This document shows, in pieces, positions 1-8,990 of a stretch of 64,000 nucleotides of DNA. Below the pieces are notes generated by a model. That model worked only from the letters and a program-made list of their open reading frames with translations, searched no databases and was not told the origin of the DNA. The stretch covers positions 496,001 through 560,000 of the forward strand of contig JADJGV010000003.1 of the NCBI GenBank assembly GCA_016707895.1. The letters run 5' to 3'. Both the position numbers and the translations under genes were made by a program. The DNA comes from Myxococcales bacterium (GTDB lineage Bacteria > Myxococcota_A > Polyangia > Haliangiales > Haliangiaceae). Numbering within the stretch: the first letter of the stretch is position 1; each line of letters begins with the position of its first letter.

Positions 1-492
1 ATGGCTTGTCACTCGGCGCCTCCCCAACCATCGTCAGCGCCGCCGCCGACGGCCGTCACCCCGCCAGCGCTTGCGCCGCCCGCGCTCGCGATCGCGGGTT
101 ACGGCGTGCAGCTCGTGCCAGCGCCGATGACCAGCGCGGCGGTCTTGCCAAATGGAGCGTTGATCTTTGGTCCGCGGGCTGACGCGCCGCTCCCCACCAC
201 GATCCGGAACGTGATTGCGAGCCCCGGCAAACCGCCGACGAGCGCGCTGGTCGCCCAAGGGCGTGGCCAGACGACGGTGTTCTCGGACGGAGCGCCCGAC
301 ACCACACGGATCGCGACCGGTGTCGGCATGACGACGGTCGATGGCGTCCTGATGGACATCGCGCTGTCGTCGGAGGCCGGGCCATGGACGATCGTCGTCG
401 CGGGCGAGCGCCAGCCGTGGCCCGCGGGCGCACGCCTCGACGTCGCCGCCGACGGCCACACGTTCTCGCTGACGCTCGGGCGCCCCAAGTAG
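1..492 (+). CDS. Exported protein, 5' end cut by window edge
   Basis: The frame is open from the first base to a TAG stop. The visible residues begin MACHSAPPQ followed by a Pro/Ala-rich stretch. This looks like the lipobox cysteine and linker of a lipoprotein whose signal peptide lies left of the window, so the ATG at base 1 is probably not the true start. The rest (about 130 residues) is rich in beta-prone Val/Thr/Ile with Gly turns, as in a small exported beta domain. I recognise no family. The next gene starts 133 bp downstream on the same strand. Confidence 0.5.
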   Translation: MACHSAPPQPSSAPPPTAVTPPALAPPALAIAGYGVQLVPAPMTSAAVLPNGALIFGPRADAPLPTTIRNVIASPGKPPTSALVAQGRGQTTVFSDGAPDTTRIATGVGMTTVDGVLMDIALSSEAGPWTIVVAGERQPWPAGARLDVAADGHTFSLTLGRPK

Positions 493-625
493 CCCGGCCG
501 CCGAGGCGTGCCTCGCCGAGCCCGGCGCGGCCGCGCATGGAGTACGATGGCCGTCCACGCGAACTCGCTCACGCGGTCGCGGCCACCGGATCGTGCGGCG
601 ACCCTGTCCTAGCGAGGTGATCATG

Positions 626-1381
626 ATGGAACGCGCTCTCTCGACGCTGGTGCTGTGCACCGCCCTCACGGCTTGCTCGAAGGGCGGCGCGAAGAAGGGC
701 GAGGGCGAAGGCTCCGCCAAGCCGGCCCCCGCGGCACCGGCGGCCCCCGCCCCAACCGCGCCCACGCCCACGCCGACGCCGACCGCCCCTGCACCCGCGC
801 CGACCGCACCCGCGGCCGCGCCCGGCCCGCTGGCGAAGCTGGATCTCGCCGCGCCCGAGCTCGACGTCGCGAAGCACTTCGCGGGCCACGCGCTCACCGT
901 CGAGCACGGCAGCCTGCCCGACGAGGTCTGGGACGTCTTGTGGGTGCGCGACGCGGCCGGCAAGCAGGTCCTGGCGGCGCACGTGGTCACCGAGGCCGGC
1001 CGCGCGCGCGCCGTGAACCTGGTCGCCGCCGTGCCGGGCCTGATGCCCAGCCAGGGCGACGTCGGGATGTCGTTCGACGACCTGCGCAAGAAGGTCCAGG
1101 ACGTCACGTGCGTGTACCCCGACGACGGCGAGAGCCCGATCGCCGCGCACCGCACGCACACCGATCCCGACAAGGGCTGGGTCGTCTGCTCCGGCCCGCG
1201 CGAGGGCGGCGACCGCGCCTCCCCGGCCTACGTCTTCATCGACGACGGCGCGTGGAAGGTCGACGGCGCCGACACCAAGGCGCCCGCCGGCGCCACGGTG
1301 AAGTACGTCGCGTGGGAGGACGCCAAGCACGGGCCGACGCTGCTCGGCCTGCCCGCGGCCGCCGCCAAGCCGGCGCCCTAG
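626..1381 (+). CDS. Putative lipoprotein, Pro/Ala/Thr linker
   Basis: A 251-residue protein. A short signal peptide ends at the lipobox LTAC, followed by a Gly/Lys-rich patch and a long Pro-Ala-Thr linker (about residues 30-70), then a globular domain of about 170 residues with two Cys (DVTCVYP and VVCSGP) that could form a disulfide. A good Shine-Dalgarno sequence, GAGGTGA (614-620), sits 5 nt before ATG 626; an ATG at 623 is the alternative start. Membrane anchoring after Sec export is inferred from the lipobox. No domain family recognised. Confidence 0.75.
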   Translation: MERALSTLVLCTALTACSKGGAKKGEGEGSAKPAPAAPAAPAPTAPTPTPTPTAPAPAPTAPAAAPGPLAKLDLAAPELDVAKHFAGHALTVEHGSLPDEVWDVLWVRDAAGKQVLAAHVVTEAGRARAVNLVAAVPGLMPSQGDVGMSFDDLRKKVQDVTCVYPDDGESPIAAHRTHTDPDKGWVVCSGPREGGDRASPAYVFIDDGAWKVDGADTKAPAGATVKYVAWEDAKHGPTLLGLPAAAAKPAP

Positions 1382-1417
1382 TCTTCGAGCGGAGCGACCG
1401 TGGCGCCGACGCGGCGA

Positions 1418-1822
1418 TCACCGCGCGTAGGCGACGACTGTGAGCCCAGGCACGCGACGGAAGTGCGCCACGTTGCGGGTGACGACGGGGATGCCGGCCA
1501 CCCGCGCGGCGCACGCGATCCACAGATCGTTGGTCCCGATCAGCTGGCCGCTGTCACGCAGCGCGCGGGCGACCGCGGCGTAGTGGCGGGCGACCTCTGC
1601 GGTCACGTCGAGGACCCGCAGCGGGGCGATCAGGGCCTGGGCCGCCGCGCTGCTCGGATCGGCGAAGCCTTCGAGGTACTCGCCCAGCGCGGTCGACGGC
1701 AGCAGCAGCTCGGTGTCGGGGTGTGCCTCCAGGAAGGCGATCGCGCCCACCACGCCGCCACGCCCCCGCCGCTCGTTCTGCAGGTCGATCAGGAACGAGG
1801 TGTCGAGCGCTACTCGCTCCAT
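1418..1822 (-). CDS. vapC: PIN-domain toxin (VapC family)
   Basis: A 134-residue PIN-domain ribonuclease, the toxin half of a type II toxin-antitoxin pair. The acidic metal-binding residues expected of VapC are visible: Asp in ALDTSFLIDL near the N-terminus, Glu in ALGEYLEGF and Asp in GTNDLWIAC, with the late TRNVAHFRRVPGL segment typical of PIN proteins. It overlaps the 3' end of the antitoxin gene by 13 bp, so translation is probably coupled. VapC enzymes cleave tRNA or rRNA; the target here cannot be read from sequence. Confidence 0.92.
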   Translation of the reverse strand: MERVALDTSFLIDLQNERRGRGGVVGAIAFLEAHPDTELLLPSTALGEYLEGFADPSSAAAQALIAPLRVLDVTAEVARHYAAVARALRDSGQLIGTNDLWIACAARVAGIPVVTRNVAHFRRVPGLTVVAYAR

Positions 1823-2052
1823 GGGTCCGTGGGTGCTGGGTCAGCGGCCTGCGCCCGCTCGAGGCGGTCCAGCGTCGCGTCGTCGAGCACCGGCGCGCGC
1901 GTCAGCGCGTCGAGCAGCGCGGCAGCGGTGGAACGCGGCCGGTCCCAGCGGCCGCGACGAATCACCTGGGAGAACGACTCATCCGGCCGCAGTCTTGCCG
2001 CGCGAAGTCTCTCGTAAGCAACCAGATCTATGGTGATCGTCTTGGTCGCCAT
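1810..2052 (-). CDS. vapB: VapB-type antitoxin (COG1753-like)
   Basis: An 80-residue antitoxin partner of the downstream PIN toxin. The N-terminal MATKTITIDLVAYERL segment is a ribbon-helix-helix-like DNA-binding start, followed by the ESFSQVIRRG motif seen in COG1753/DUF217-type VapB proteins. The C-terminal half is acidic and presumably wraps the toxin. I start at ATG 2052 because the longer frame would translate the palindromic leader. Autoregulation through the palindrome at 2056-2067 is likely by analogy with other vapBC operons. Confidence 0.85.
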   Translation of the reverse strand: MATKTITIDLVAYERLRAARLRPDESFSQVIRRGRWDRPRSTAAALLDALTRAPVLDDATLDRLERAQAADPAPTDPWSE

Positions 2053-2055
2053 GCA

Positions 2056-2067
2056 TGTACATGTACA
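2056..2067. promoter_or_regulatory. Candidate vapBC operator palindrome
   Basis: TGTACATGTACA is a perfect 12-bp palindrome three bases upstream of the antitoxin start codon. It lies in the gap shared with the divergent diguanylate cyclase gene, and its AT content stands out in this GC-rich DNA. A binding site for the VapB/VapBC complex is inferred. Confidence 0.5.
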
Positions 2068-2154
2068 CATACACGGACGATTCGTCAAGCGCACCGACGA
2101 GCGGCGCCAGCTCCGCTGCCTACACCGCCGCCGCCGCTGGTCGACTCACCCGTC

Positions 2155-3228
2155 GTGAGCCTCCTGGCTGGTCTGCGCGAGCGTCGCCACCTCGGCGAGG
2201 TGGTGGTCGAGCGCGACGACGCGCGGGAGCGGGTGGCGATCCTCGAGGAGGTCACCGAGGCGATGCTGGGGTGCGTGCGCGCGCTGGTGCTGGACCTCGA
2301 CGAGATCGGGGCGGCCGACGTCCGCGCCGGGCTGGCCGAGACCGTCGATCGCCTGCGTGGCCACGTCGATCCGGCCCGGCTGGCCGAGCAGGCGACCCGC
2401 TGCCAGCACGACACGCTCACCTTCGCCGAGCGCGAGCGCGACTACCTCGGCCGTCGCGACGACGAGCTGCGGCGCATCATCAGCGTGCTGACCGACGGCC
2501 TGGGCGCGGTCGCGGCCAGCAGCGCGTCGTACCACCAGCGGCTGCTCGCCAAGGGCAGCCGGCTCGAGGCCGCGTCGCGGCTCGACGATCTGGTCAAGGT
2601 CCGCGCCGCGATCGCCACCGAGGTGCAGGCGCTACGGGCCGACGTGGCCGAGCGCCAGGTCGAGGAGCGGCGCGCGTCGGCGGCGCTGCGCACCGAGGTC
2701 GAGACCCTGCGCGCGAGCGTCGCGCAGGCCCGCACCGAGGCACGCACGGATCCGCTGACCGGCGCCGCCAACCGCGCGGCGTTCGACGACGAGCTGGCGC
2801 GGCGCTGCCAGCTCGCCACCGCCGGCGGCGACGGCTTCGCGCTGATCATGGTCGACGTCGATCACTTCAAGCGGGTCAACGACGAGCATGGCCACGCGGT
2901 CGGCGATCGCGTGCTGACCGGCCTGGTCGCGTTCCTGCGGCCGCGGGTCCGCCGCGACGATCTGATCGCGCGCTGGGGCGGCGAGGAGTTCGCCGTGGTG
3001 CTGCCCGGCGCGTCGACGCGGGTCGCGCTCAAGAAGGCCCGCGCCGTCCTGCGCGAGCTGGCCGGCACCGACTGGACCATCGACGGCGGCCGCACGATCC
3101 GCTTCACCGTCAGCGCCGGCGTCACCGCGTGGAAGGCCGGCGAAGATCCCGAGGCGATCACCGCCCGCGCCGACCGCGCCCTGTACAAGGCCAAGCACGC
3201 CGGCCGCAACCGCGCCGAGCGCGGCTGA
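2155..3228 (+). CDS. Diguanylate cyclase (GGEEF, intact I-site)
   Basis: Makes cyclic-di-GMP from two GTP. The 357-residue protein from GTG 2155 has an N-terminal helical and probably coiled-coil region (residues 1-195) and a C-terminal GGDEF domain beginning at TDPLTGAANR. The active-site loop is GGEEF at residues 275-279. The inhibitory RxxD site (RRDD) lies five residues before it, so product inhibition is likely. There is no transmembrane segment, and the input domain is not a recognised sensor. The frame stays open further upstream but would cross vapB, so I place the start after that gene; no strong ribosome site is seen. Confidence 0.9.
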   Translation: MSLLAGLRERRHLGEVVVERDDARERVAILEEVTEAMLGCVRALVLDLDEIGAADVRAGLAETVDRLRGHVDPARLAEQATRCQHDTLTFAERERDYLGRRDDELRRIISVLTDGLGAVAASSASYHQRLLAKGSRLEAASRLDDLVKVRAAIATEVQALRADVAERQVEERRASAALRTEVETLRASVAQARTEARTDPLTGAANRAAFDDELARRCQLATAGGDGFALIMVDVDHFKRVNDEHGHAVGDRVLTGLVAFLRPRVRRDDLIARWGGEEFAVVLPGASTRVALKKARAVLRELAGTDWTIDGGRTIRFTVSAGVTAWKAGEDPEAITARADRALYKAKHAGRNRAERG

Positions 3229-3305
3229 CCGTCACGCGCGCCGCAACTCTCTCGCTAGGCGTCGCGTGACGCTCGTTTCACTGGCTCAACGAACGCGGTG
3301 CCCCG

Positions 3306-3641
3306 CTATGCCCGATCGCGACGCCGCCGCTCAGCCAGCCGATTGAGTGCAAGCACGAATGTACGCAGCCTACTGCGCCATTCTGGACGCGTGCGCTTCT
3401 CGAAGTGCAAGGTCTCGTCACCCCCGACGACCTGCACGAATACGATGTCCCCCGGACGATCCGTCGACTGCCCGAGTGGACCGTAGGCCCGGAACTCCAG
3501 CTCGACGGCGTCAGGCGCGTCACCGCGGACAACGCTCCAGCGCACGGTCTCATCCCGGAGCGCGAACCGGTCACCGCCTGGATCGTCCGTCCCGACGAAG
3601 CGCCATCCATCCTGTTCGAGGGCGACCAGGATGTCCTCCAT
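3306..3641 (-). CDS. Hypothetical protein, 111 aa
   Basis: A small soluble acidic protein (MEDILVALEQDGWRF...) with a basic C-terminal tail (NRLAERRRRDRA). No family recognised. I start at ATG 3641 because GAGG lies six nt upstream in the minus-strand leader; an in-frame ATG at 3656 is possible. The flanking 3230-3730 stretch looks somewhat less GC-rich than its surroundings. It sits between the convergent diguanylate cyclase gene and the receiver gene, with no operon partner. Confidence 0.6.
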   Translation of the reverse strand: MEDILVALEQDGWRFVGTDDPGGDRFALRDETVRWSVVRGDAPDAVELEFRAYGPLGQSTDRPGDIVFVQVVGGDETLHFEKRTRPEWRSRLRTFVLALNRLAERRRRDRA

Positions 3642-3736
3642 TCTCTGCCTCGTCATGTCGTCACAGTAACGCTGGCCGCGGCGCCGCTGCGCTATCCGGC
3701 GGCGCGCCCCGCGCCCCTCCGTCTCTCCCCGCGCCC

Positions 3737-4150
3737 CTACTCGCCGATCGGATCCGGCCCGCGGTCGATGCCGGGATCGGACCAGGTCCGCACGCCGAAC
3801 AGGCGGGCGCACTCGTCGACGATGTCGGCGGCGGTGCACGGCTTGGGGACGAACGCCGCGGCGCCGAGGTGCGCGGACAGCTCGGGGCCGCGCAGCGACG
3901 ACGAGACCAGGATCAGCGGCGGCGGCTCGGGCAGGCGATCGAGGGCGGTGACCAGCTCGCGGCCCTCGTGCTCGCGATCGCTGGCGTCGAAGACGATCGC
4001 GTCGAGGCCGCCCTCGCGGGCGTGGCCGATGCCAACCGCGATCGAGCTCGCGGCGATCACCGCGTGGCGCTCGGCCTCGAGCGCGCTGGCCCACGCGCCG
4101 CGCGCGGTCGCGTCGGCGGTGATGATCAGCACGGTGGCCTGACGACTCAT
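3737..4150 (-). CDS. Response-regulator receiver domain protein
   Basis: A 137-residue stand-alone receiver. Strand 1 (ATVLIITADATARG) carries a single acidic residue, the phosphoacceptor is probably Asp55 in AIVFDAS, and the conserved lysine is in FVPKPC (Lys103). It has no output domain, so it would act by protein contact. Its ATG overlaps the stop codon of the upstream Ser/Thr kinase gene (ATGA), so the two are translationally coupled and probably work together. No histidine kinase is nearby. Confidence 0.85.
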   Translation of the reverse strand: MSRQATVLIITADATARGAWASALEAERHAVIAASSIAVGIGHAREGGLDAIVFDASDREHEGRELVTALDRLPEPPPLILVSSSLRGPELSAHLGAAAFVPKPCTAADIVDECARLFGVRTWSDPGIDRGPDPIGE

Positions 4151-7100
4151 CGCTCGGCAGCAGTCGCGCGGGTCTCCCCCTCCGTCCACCCGACCTCGCG
4201 CGCCAGCTCGCGCGCCTCCTTCAGCACCTCGGGCGCGATCTTCATCAGCGTCCGCCCCGAGCTGGCGCCGTAGAGCAAGAGCTCGGCGGTGCCGCGGCGA
4301 TCGCCGAGCTTGCGCATCTCGTCGACCGCGCCGCGGCGGTGGCGCTCGGCCAGGATGTGGTTGCCGAGCTTCTCGTACGCCGTCGCGAGCAGCGCGCGGG
4401 CGCGCGCGTTGCCGGCCGCCGAGCCGGCCCGCTGGGCCTGGGCCAGCGCCACCTCGGCGTGCTCGGCGGAGCGGCTCATGTCGCCGTCGGCGGCCGCCAG
4501 CTGCGCCAGCTTGAGCACCAGCTTCCACATGTTGATGGGCGCGCGCGGCGACCGCGGGCCGTCGCCCAGCGTCATCAGGTCGATCGCCTCCTCGAGCTCG
4601 CGGGCCGCGCCCGGGCCCTTGCCGGTGCGGATCAGCACCGACGCGAGGTCGAGGTAGCTGTCGGCGATCAGCGCGCTGTCGCCGGTGGCGATCGCCGCGC
4701 CGATCGCGCGCTGCAGGTAGGGCACGCCGGCCGCCGGATCGCGCTCGGTGGCGACCAGCTGGCCGAGCGCGCGCACCAGCAGCGCCTGGAGCCGCGGGCC
4801 CTGATCGCCCCAGCTCTCGGCCTCGTGCAGGATGCCGCGGGCCAGCGCCAGCTCGCCGGTGGTGCGCAACAGCTCGGCCAGCCGGATCGAGATCGCCACC
4901 AGCTCGGCCGGCTCGAGCTCGCCGCCGGCGATCGCCCCGCGCGCGCACACCAGCGCCTGCGTGTAGCAGCGCGCCGCGCCGACGTCGTCGAGCTGACGGC
5001 TGGCGGCGTCGCCGGCCTCGGCGTACAGCGCGGCGGCCTCGGCGCGCAGGCCCGCGGCGTCGGTGTGGTGCGCGGCCAGCGCCGGCGGCGCGTCGGCGCC
5101 CAGCGCCTGCCGCGCGTACTCGTGTAGGTCGCGCCGCACCGACGCCGGGATGGCGCCGTAGGTCACGTCGCGGACGAAGTTGCTGGCGAAGCTGACGACG
5201 TCGCCGCTGGCCTGCAACCAGCCGCGCTCGACCGCCAGCGCCAGCGCCGCGTCGAAGTCGTCGCCCAGGCCCGACGCCTCGGCCACCTGCGCCAGCGCGG
5301 CCTCGCGGCCGAACACCGCCGCCGCCTGGCACACCCGCAGCGGGTCGCGCGGCAGCGTGGCCAGCCGGGCCGCGATCAGGTCGGGCAACGAGGTCCCGGC
5401 GTGCTCGATCGAGCCGCCCTCGGTGATGAACCGCACCAGCTGCTCGACGTGCGCCGGCACGCCGGCGGTCAGCTCGGTCAGCTGCAGCGCGGTGAGCTCG
5501 CCGACCGCGCCGCCGCGCGTGAGCTGCGTCGCGAAGAAGCCCAGCGCCTCGCCGTCGAGCGGGTCGAGCTGGATCCGCAGGCAGTCGGCGGGCCAGGTGC
5601 GCGCCTCGGCCGGGGTGAGCGTCACGACGAGGCGCACGCCGCTGGAGTTGCGCTCGACCACCCGCCGCACCAGCTCGACGCTGGCGCGATCGTAGCGATC
5701 GAGATCCTCGAACACCACCGCGGTCGGCCCGCGGGTGGCCTCGGCGGCGAACGCCCGCACCACCGACGCGAACAGCTCGCGCCGCCGCACCGGCGGGTCG
5801 AGCTCGGCCAGCTCGCTGAGGTTGCCGAACAGCTCCGACAGCCCCGGCACGTCGCGCTCGCCGAGGCCGCGCGCCACCGCCGCCGCCGCCAGCTCCTCCT
5901 TGCCGCACACCGGCGGCAGCTCGAGGATCGTCGCGATCAGCGCGCGCAGCGGGTAGAGCGGCGCGGGCAGCGGCGCGGGATCGGGGTCGGCCTGGTAGAT
6001 CGTCACGCCGGCGGCGTCGGCGACCCGCGCGTAGGCCTCGCGCAGCAGCGCGGTCTTGCCGCTGCCGGCGTCGCCGATCAGCAACAGCGCCGGCGCGATC
6101 GCGCGCCCCGACAGGAAGTCGATCACCCGGCCGAGCTCGTCGTCGCGGCCGACCAGCGCCAGCGGCCAGGTCTGGCTGACCCGCACCTCGGACAGCGCGC
6201 CGCTGGCGGCCGCCATCTCGGCGGTGGTCGTCATCGCCCGCCGCGGCTGTCCGCATTCCGGACAGAAGCGGAACTCGGCGGCGGCCTGCGCGCCGCACGC
6301 GGCGCAGACGTAGCCGGCCGACGAGCGCGCCGGGGTCAACAGCGCCGTGATCGCCGCCCGCATCGCCGCCGCGTCGGCGAAGCGCTCGGTGGGCCGCTTG
6401 GCCAGCGCGGTCATCACCAGCTCGTCGATCGCCGGCGCGACCGCCACCACCTTGCCCGGCGGCCGCGGCTCGAGCTTGAGCTGGCGGCTGAGGATGTCGA
6501 TCGCCGAGCCGCCGACGAACGGCGTCTGCCCGGTGAGCATCTCGTACGCCACGATACCGACGGCGTAGAGGTCGGTGGCGACGCTGGGCGGCGCGCCGCC
6601 GATCAGCTCGGGCGCCATGTACTCCGGCGTACCGCTGATGCTGCGGTCCTCGCCCTCGCGCGGCGAGTTGACCAGCCGCGCGATGCCGAAGTCGACCACC
6701 TTCACCGTGTCCTGGCCGGTGCGGCGCTGCTCGACGATGATGTTGTCGCTCTTCAGGTCGGCGTGGATGACGCCGGCGAGGTGCGCCTCCTCGACGCCGG
6801 CCAGGATCTGGTCGACGATCGCCAGCACCCGCGCCGGCGGCAGCGGGTGCTCCTTGGCGATCAGGTGGGTCAAGGTCGGCCCGCGCAGGTGCTCCATCAC
6901 CAGGTACAGGAGGCCGTCGCTGGTCTGCCCGTAGTCGATGATCGACACGGTGTTGGGGTGGTTGAGGCGGCTGGCCGCCAGCGCCTCGTCCTGGAAGCGC
7001 TTCACCAGCCGCGCGTCGCGGGTCAGATCGTCGTTCAGGATCTTCACCGCCACGGTGCGACCCAGCGTGATCTGGTCGGCCTTGTACACCGCGCCCGAGC

Positions 7101-7191
7101 CGCCGATGCCGATGCACCCGCGCAGCCGGTACTTGTCGTCCAGCACGCGGCCGACGAGGCGTTGCGCGTGGGCCTGTTCGTCGGTGGACAT
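4147..7191 (-). CDS. Ser/Thr protein kinase-AAA ATPase-TPR fusion
   Basis: A 1014-residue cytoplasmic signalling protein. Residues 20-290 form a Pkn2-type kinase: Gly loop GIGGSGAVYK (28-37), ATP lysine K50, catalytic loop HADLKSDN (143-150), DFG 167-169 and the MAPE segment near 192-195. Alanine replaces the Arg of the HRD motif, so it is a non-RD kinase. A zinc ribbon with Cys 296/299/310/313 follows, then an AAA/NACHT-like ATPase with Walker A GDAGSGKT (373-380) and the Walker B-like VVFEDLDR. The C-terminal third is helical and TPR-like. The layout resembles PknK/MalT-like kinases of myxobacteria. The start is ATG 7191; a longer frame reaches 7218. Confidence 0.92.
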   Translation of the reverse strand: MSTDEQAHAQRLVGRVLDDKYRLRGCIGIGGSGAVYKADQITLGRTVAVKILNDDLTRDARLVKRFQDEALAASRLNHPNTVSIIDYGQTSDGLLYLVMEHLRGPTLTHLIAKEHPLPPARVLAIVDQILAGVEEAHLAGVIHADLKSDNIIVEQRRTGQDTVKVVDFGIARLVNSPREGEDRSISGTPEYMAPELIGGAPPSVATDLYAVGIVAYEMLTGQTPFVGGSAIDILSRQLKLEPRPPGKVVAVAPAIDELVMTALAKRPTERFADAAAMRAAITALLTPARSSAGYVCAACGAQAAAEFRFCPECGQPRRAMTTTAEMAAASGALSEVRVSQTWPLALVGRDDELGRVIDFLSGRAIAPALLLIGDAGSGKTALLREAYARVADAAGVTIYQADPDPAPLPAPLYPLRALIATILELPPVCGKEELAAAAVARGLGERDVPGLSELFGNLSELAELDPPVRRRELFASVVRAFAAEATRGPTAVVFEDLDRYDRASVELVRRVVERNSSGVRLVVTLTPAEARTWPADCLRIQLDPLDGEALGFFATQLTRGGAVGELTALQLTELTAGVPAHVEQLVRFITEGGSIEHAGTSLPDLIAARLATLPRDPLRVCQAAAVFGREAALAQVAEASGLGDDFDAALALAVERGWLQASGDVVSFASNFVRDVTYGAIPASVRRDLHEYARQALGADAPPALAAHHTDAAGLRAEAAALYAEAGDAASRQLDDVGAARCYTQALVCARGAIAGGELEPAELVAISIRLAELLRTTGELALARGILHEAESWGDQGPRLQALLVRALGQLVATERDPAAGVPYLQRAIGAAIATGDSALIADSYLDLASVLIRTGKGPGAARELEEAIDLMTLGDGPRSPRAPINMWKLVLKLAQLAAADGDMSRSAEHAEVALAQAQRAGSAAGNARARALLATAYEKLGNHILAERHRRGAVDEMRKLGDRRGTAELLLYGASSGRTLMKIAPEVLKEARELAREVGWTEGETRATAAER

Positions 7192-7296
7192 CGCGAGTAG
7201 GGGACCAGCATACCCCACCGCTGCCCGACGATGCGGTGGCCGCGTTGGTACTCGTGGGGTACGCGACGCCGGTCGGACCTTGGACCAATGTGACGG

Positions 7297-8502
<1,206 letters not shown>

Positions 8503-8538
8503 GGTGGGGCGGACCATACCCCCGGCGCGGCCGAAAAG

Positions 8539-8567
8539 TTGGTCGCCGCGCGGCCGGCGCCTACCGT
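8539..8567 (+). promoter_or_regulatory. Promoter of 8574 gene, leaderless type
   Basis: TTGGTC, a 17-nt spacer and TACCGT, whose last base is six nt before ATG 8574. Transcription would start at or within a base or two of the ATG. Confidence 0.5.
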
Positions 8568-8573
8568 CGAGCC

Positions 8574-8990
8574 ATGGCCCACTTCGACCCCGCCAGCCTG
8601 GCCGCCGCGCCGATCTCGGACGCTCCCGCGCAGGAGCTGGCGTGGTTCGCGATCCGGCAGCCGGCGGTGGTGCGCTTCCTCGAGCGGCGGCTGTGGAGCG
8701 CCGACGGCGACGCGTTCGCGGTCGGGCTCGACGCGGCGTGCCGGCTGCACGCGGCGATCACGCTGCGCGACGGCCTCGAGCCGATGCGCGTCGACGACCG
8801 GCTGCTGTGCGAGGGCCTGGAGATGGCACCGCCACCCAGCCTGACGGGCTGGGTGCACGATCACTGCCGCGCCGCGCCGGTGGTGCTGACCGACGCCGAG
8901 GAGGCGACCGTGGCCCGGCTGGTGGCGGCGGTGGCGTGGGGCTTCACCGCGGGGCGTGCGGTCGGCGGCGGCGAGCGTAGAATCGGCTGA
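8574..8990 (+). CDS. Hypothetical protein, 138 aa
   Basis: A small soluble helical protein with no recognised domain. The start at ATG 8574 is supported by the promoter-like TTGGTC-N17-TACCGT immediately upstream. Its stop TGA shares a base with the ATG of the next lipoprotein gene (8990), so the two probably form a two-gene operon. It reads divergently from the thiolase gene across a 71-bp gap. Confidence 0.65.
   Translation: MAHFDPASLAAAPISDAPAQELAWFAIRQPAVVRFLERRLWSADGDAFAVGLDAACRLHAAITLRDGLEPMRVDDRLLCEGLEMAPPPSLTGWVHDHCRAAPVVLTDAEEATVARLVAAVAWGFTAGRAVGGGERRIG

Noticed and set aside
34..1173. A 379-codon minus-strand open frame opposite two small exported proteins
   Set aside because: Compositionally a shadow frame; the plus-strand frame has a lipobox and a good ribosome site at 614-620.
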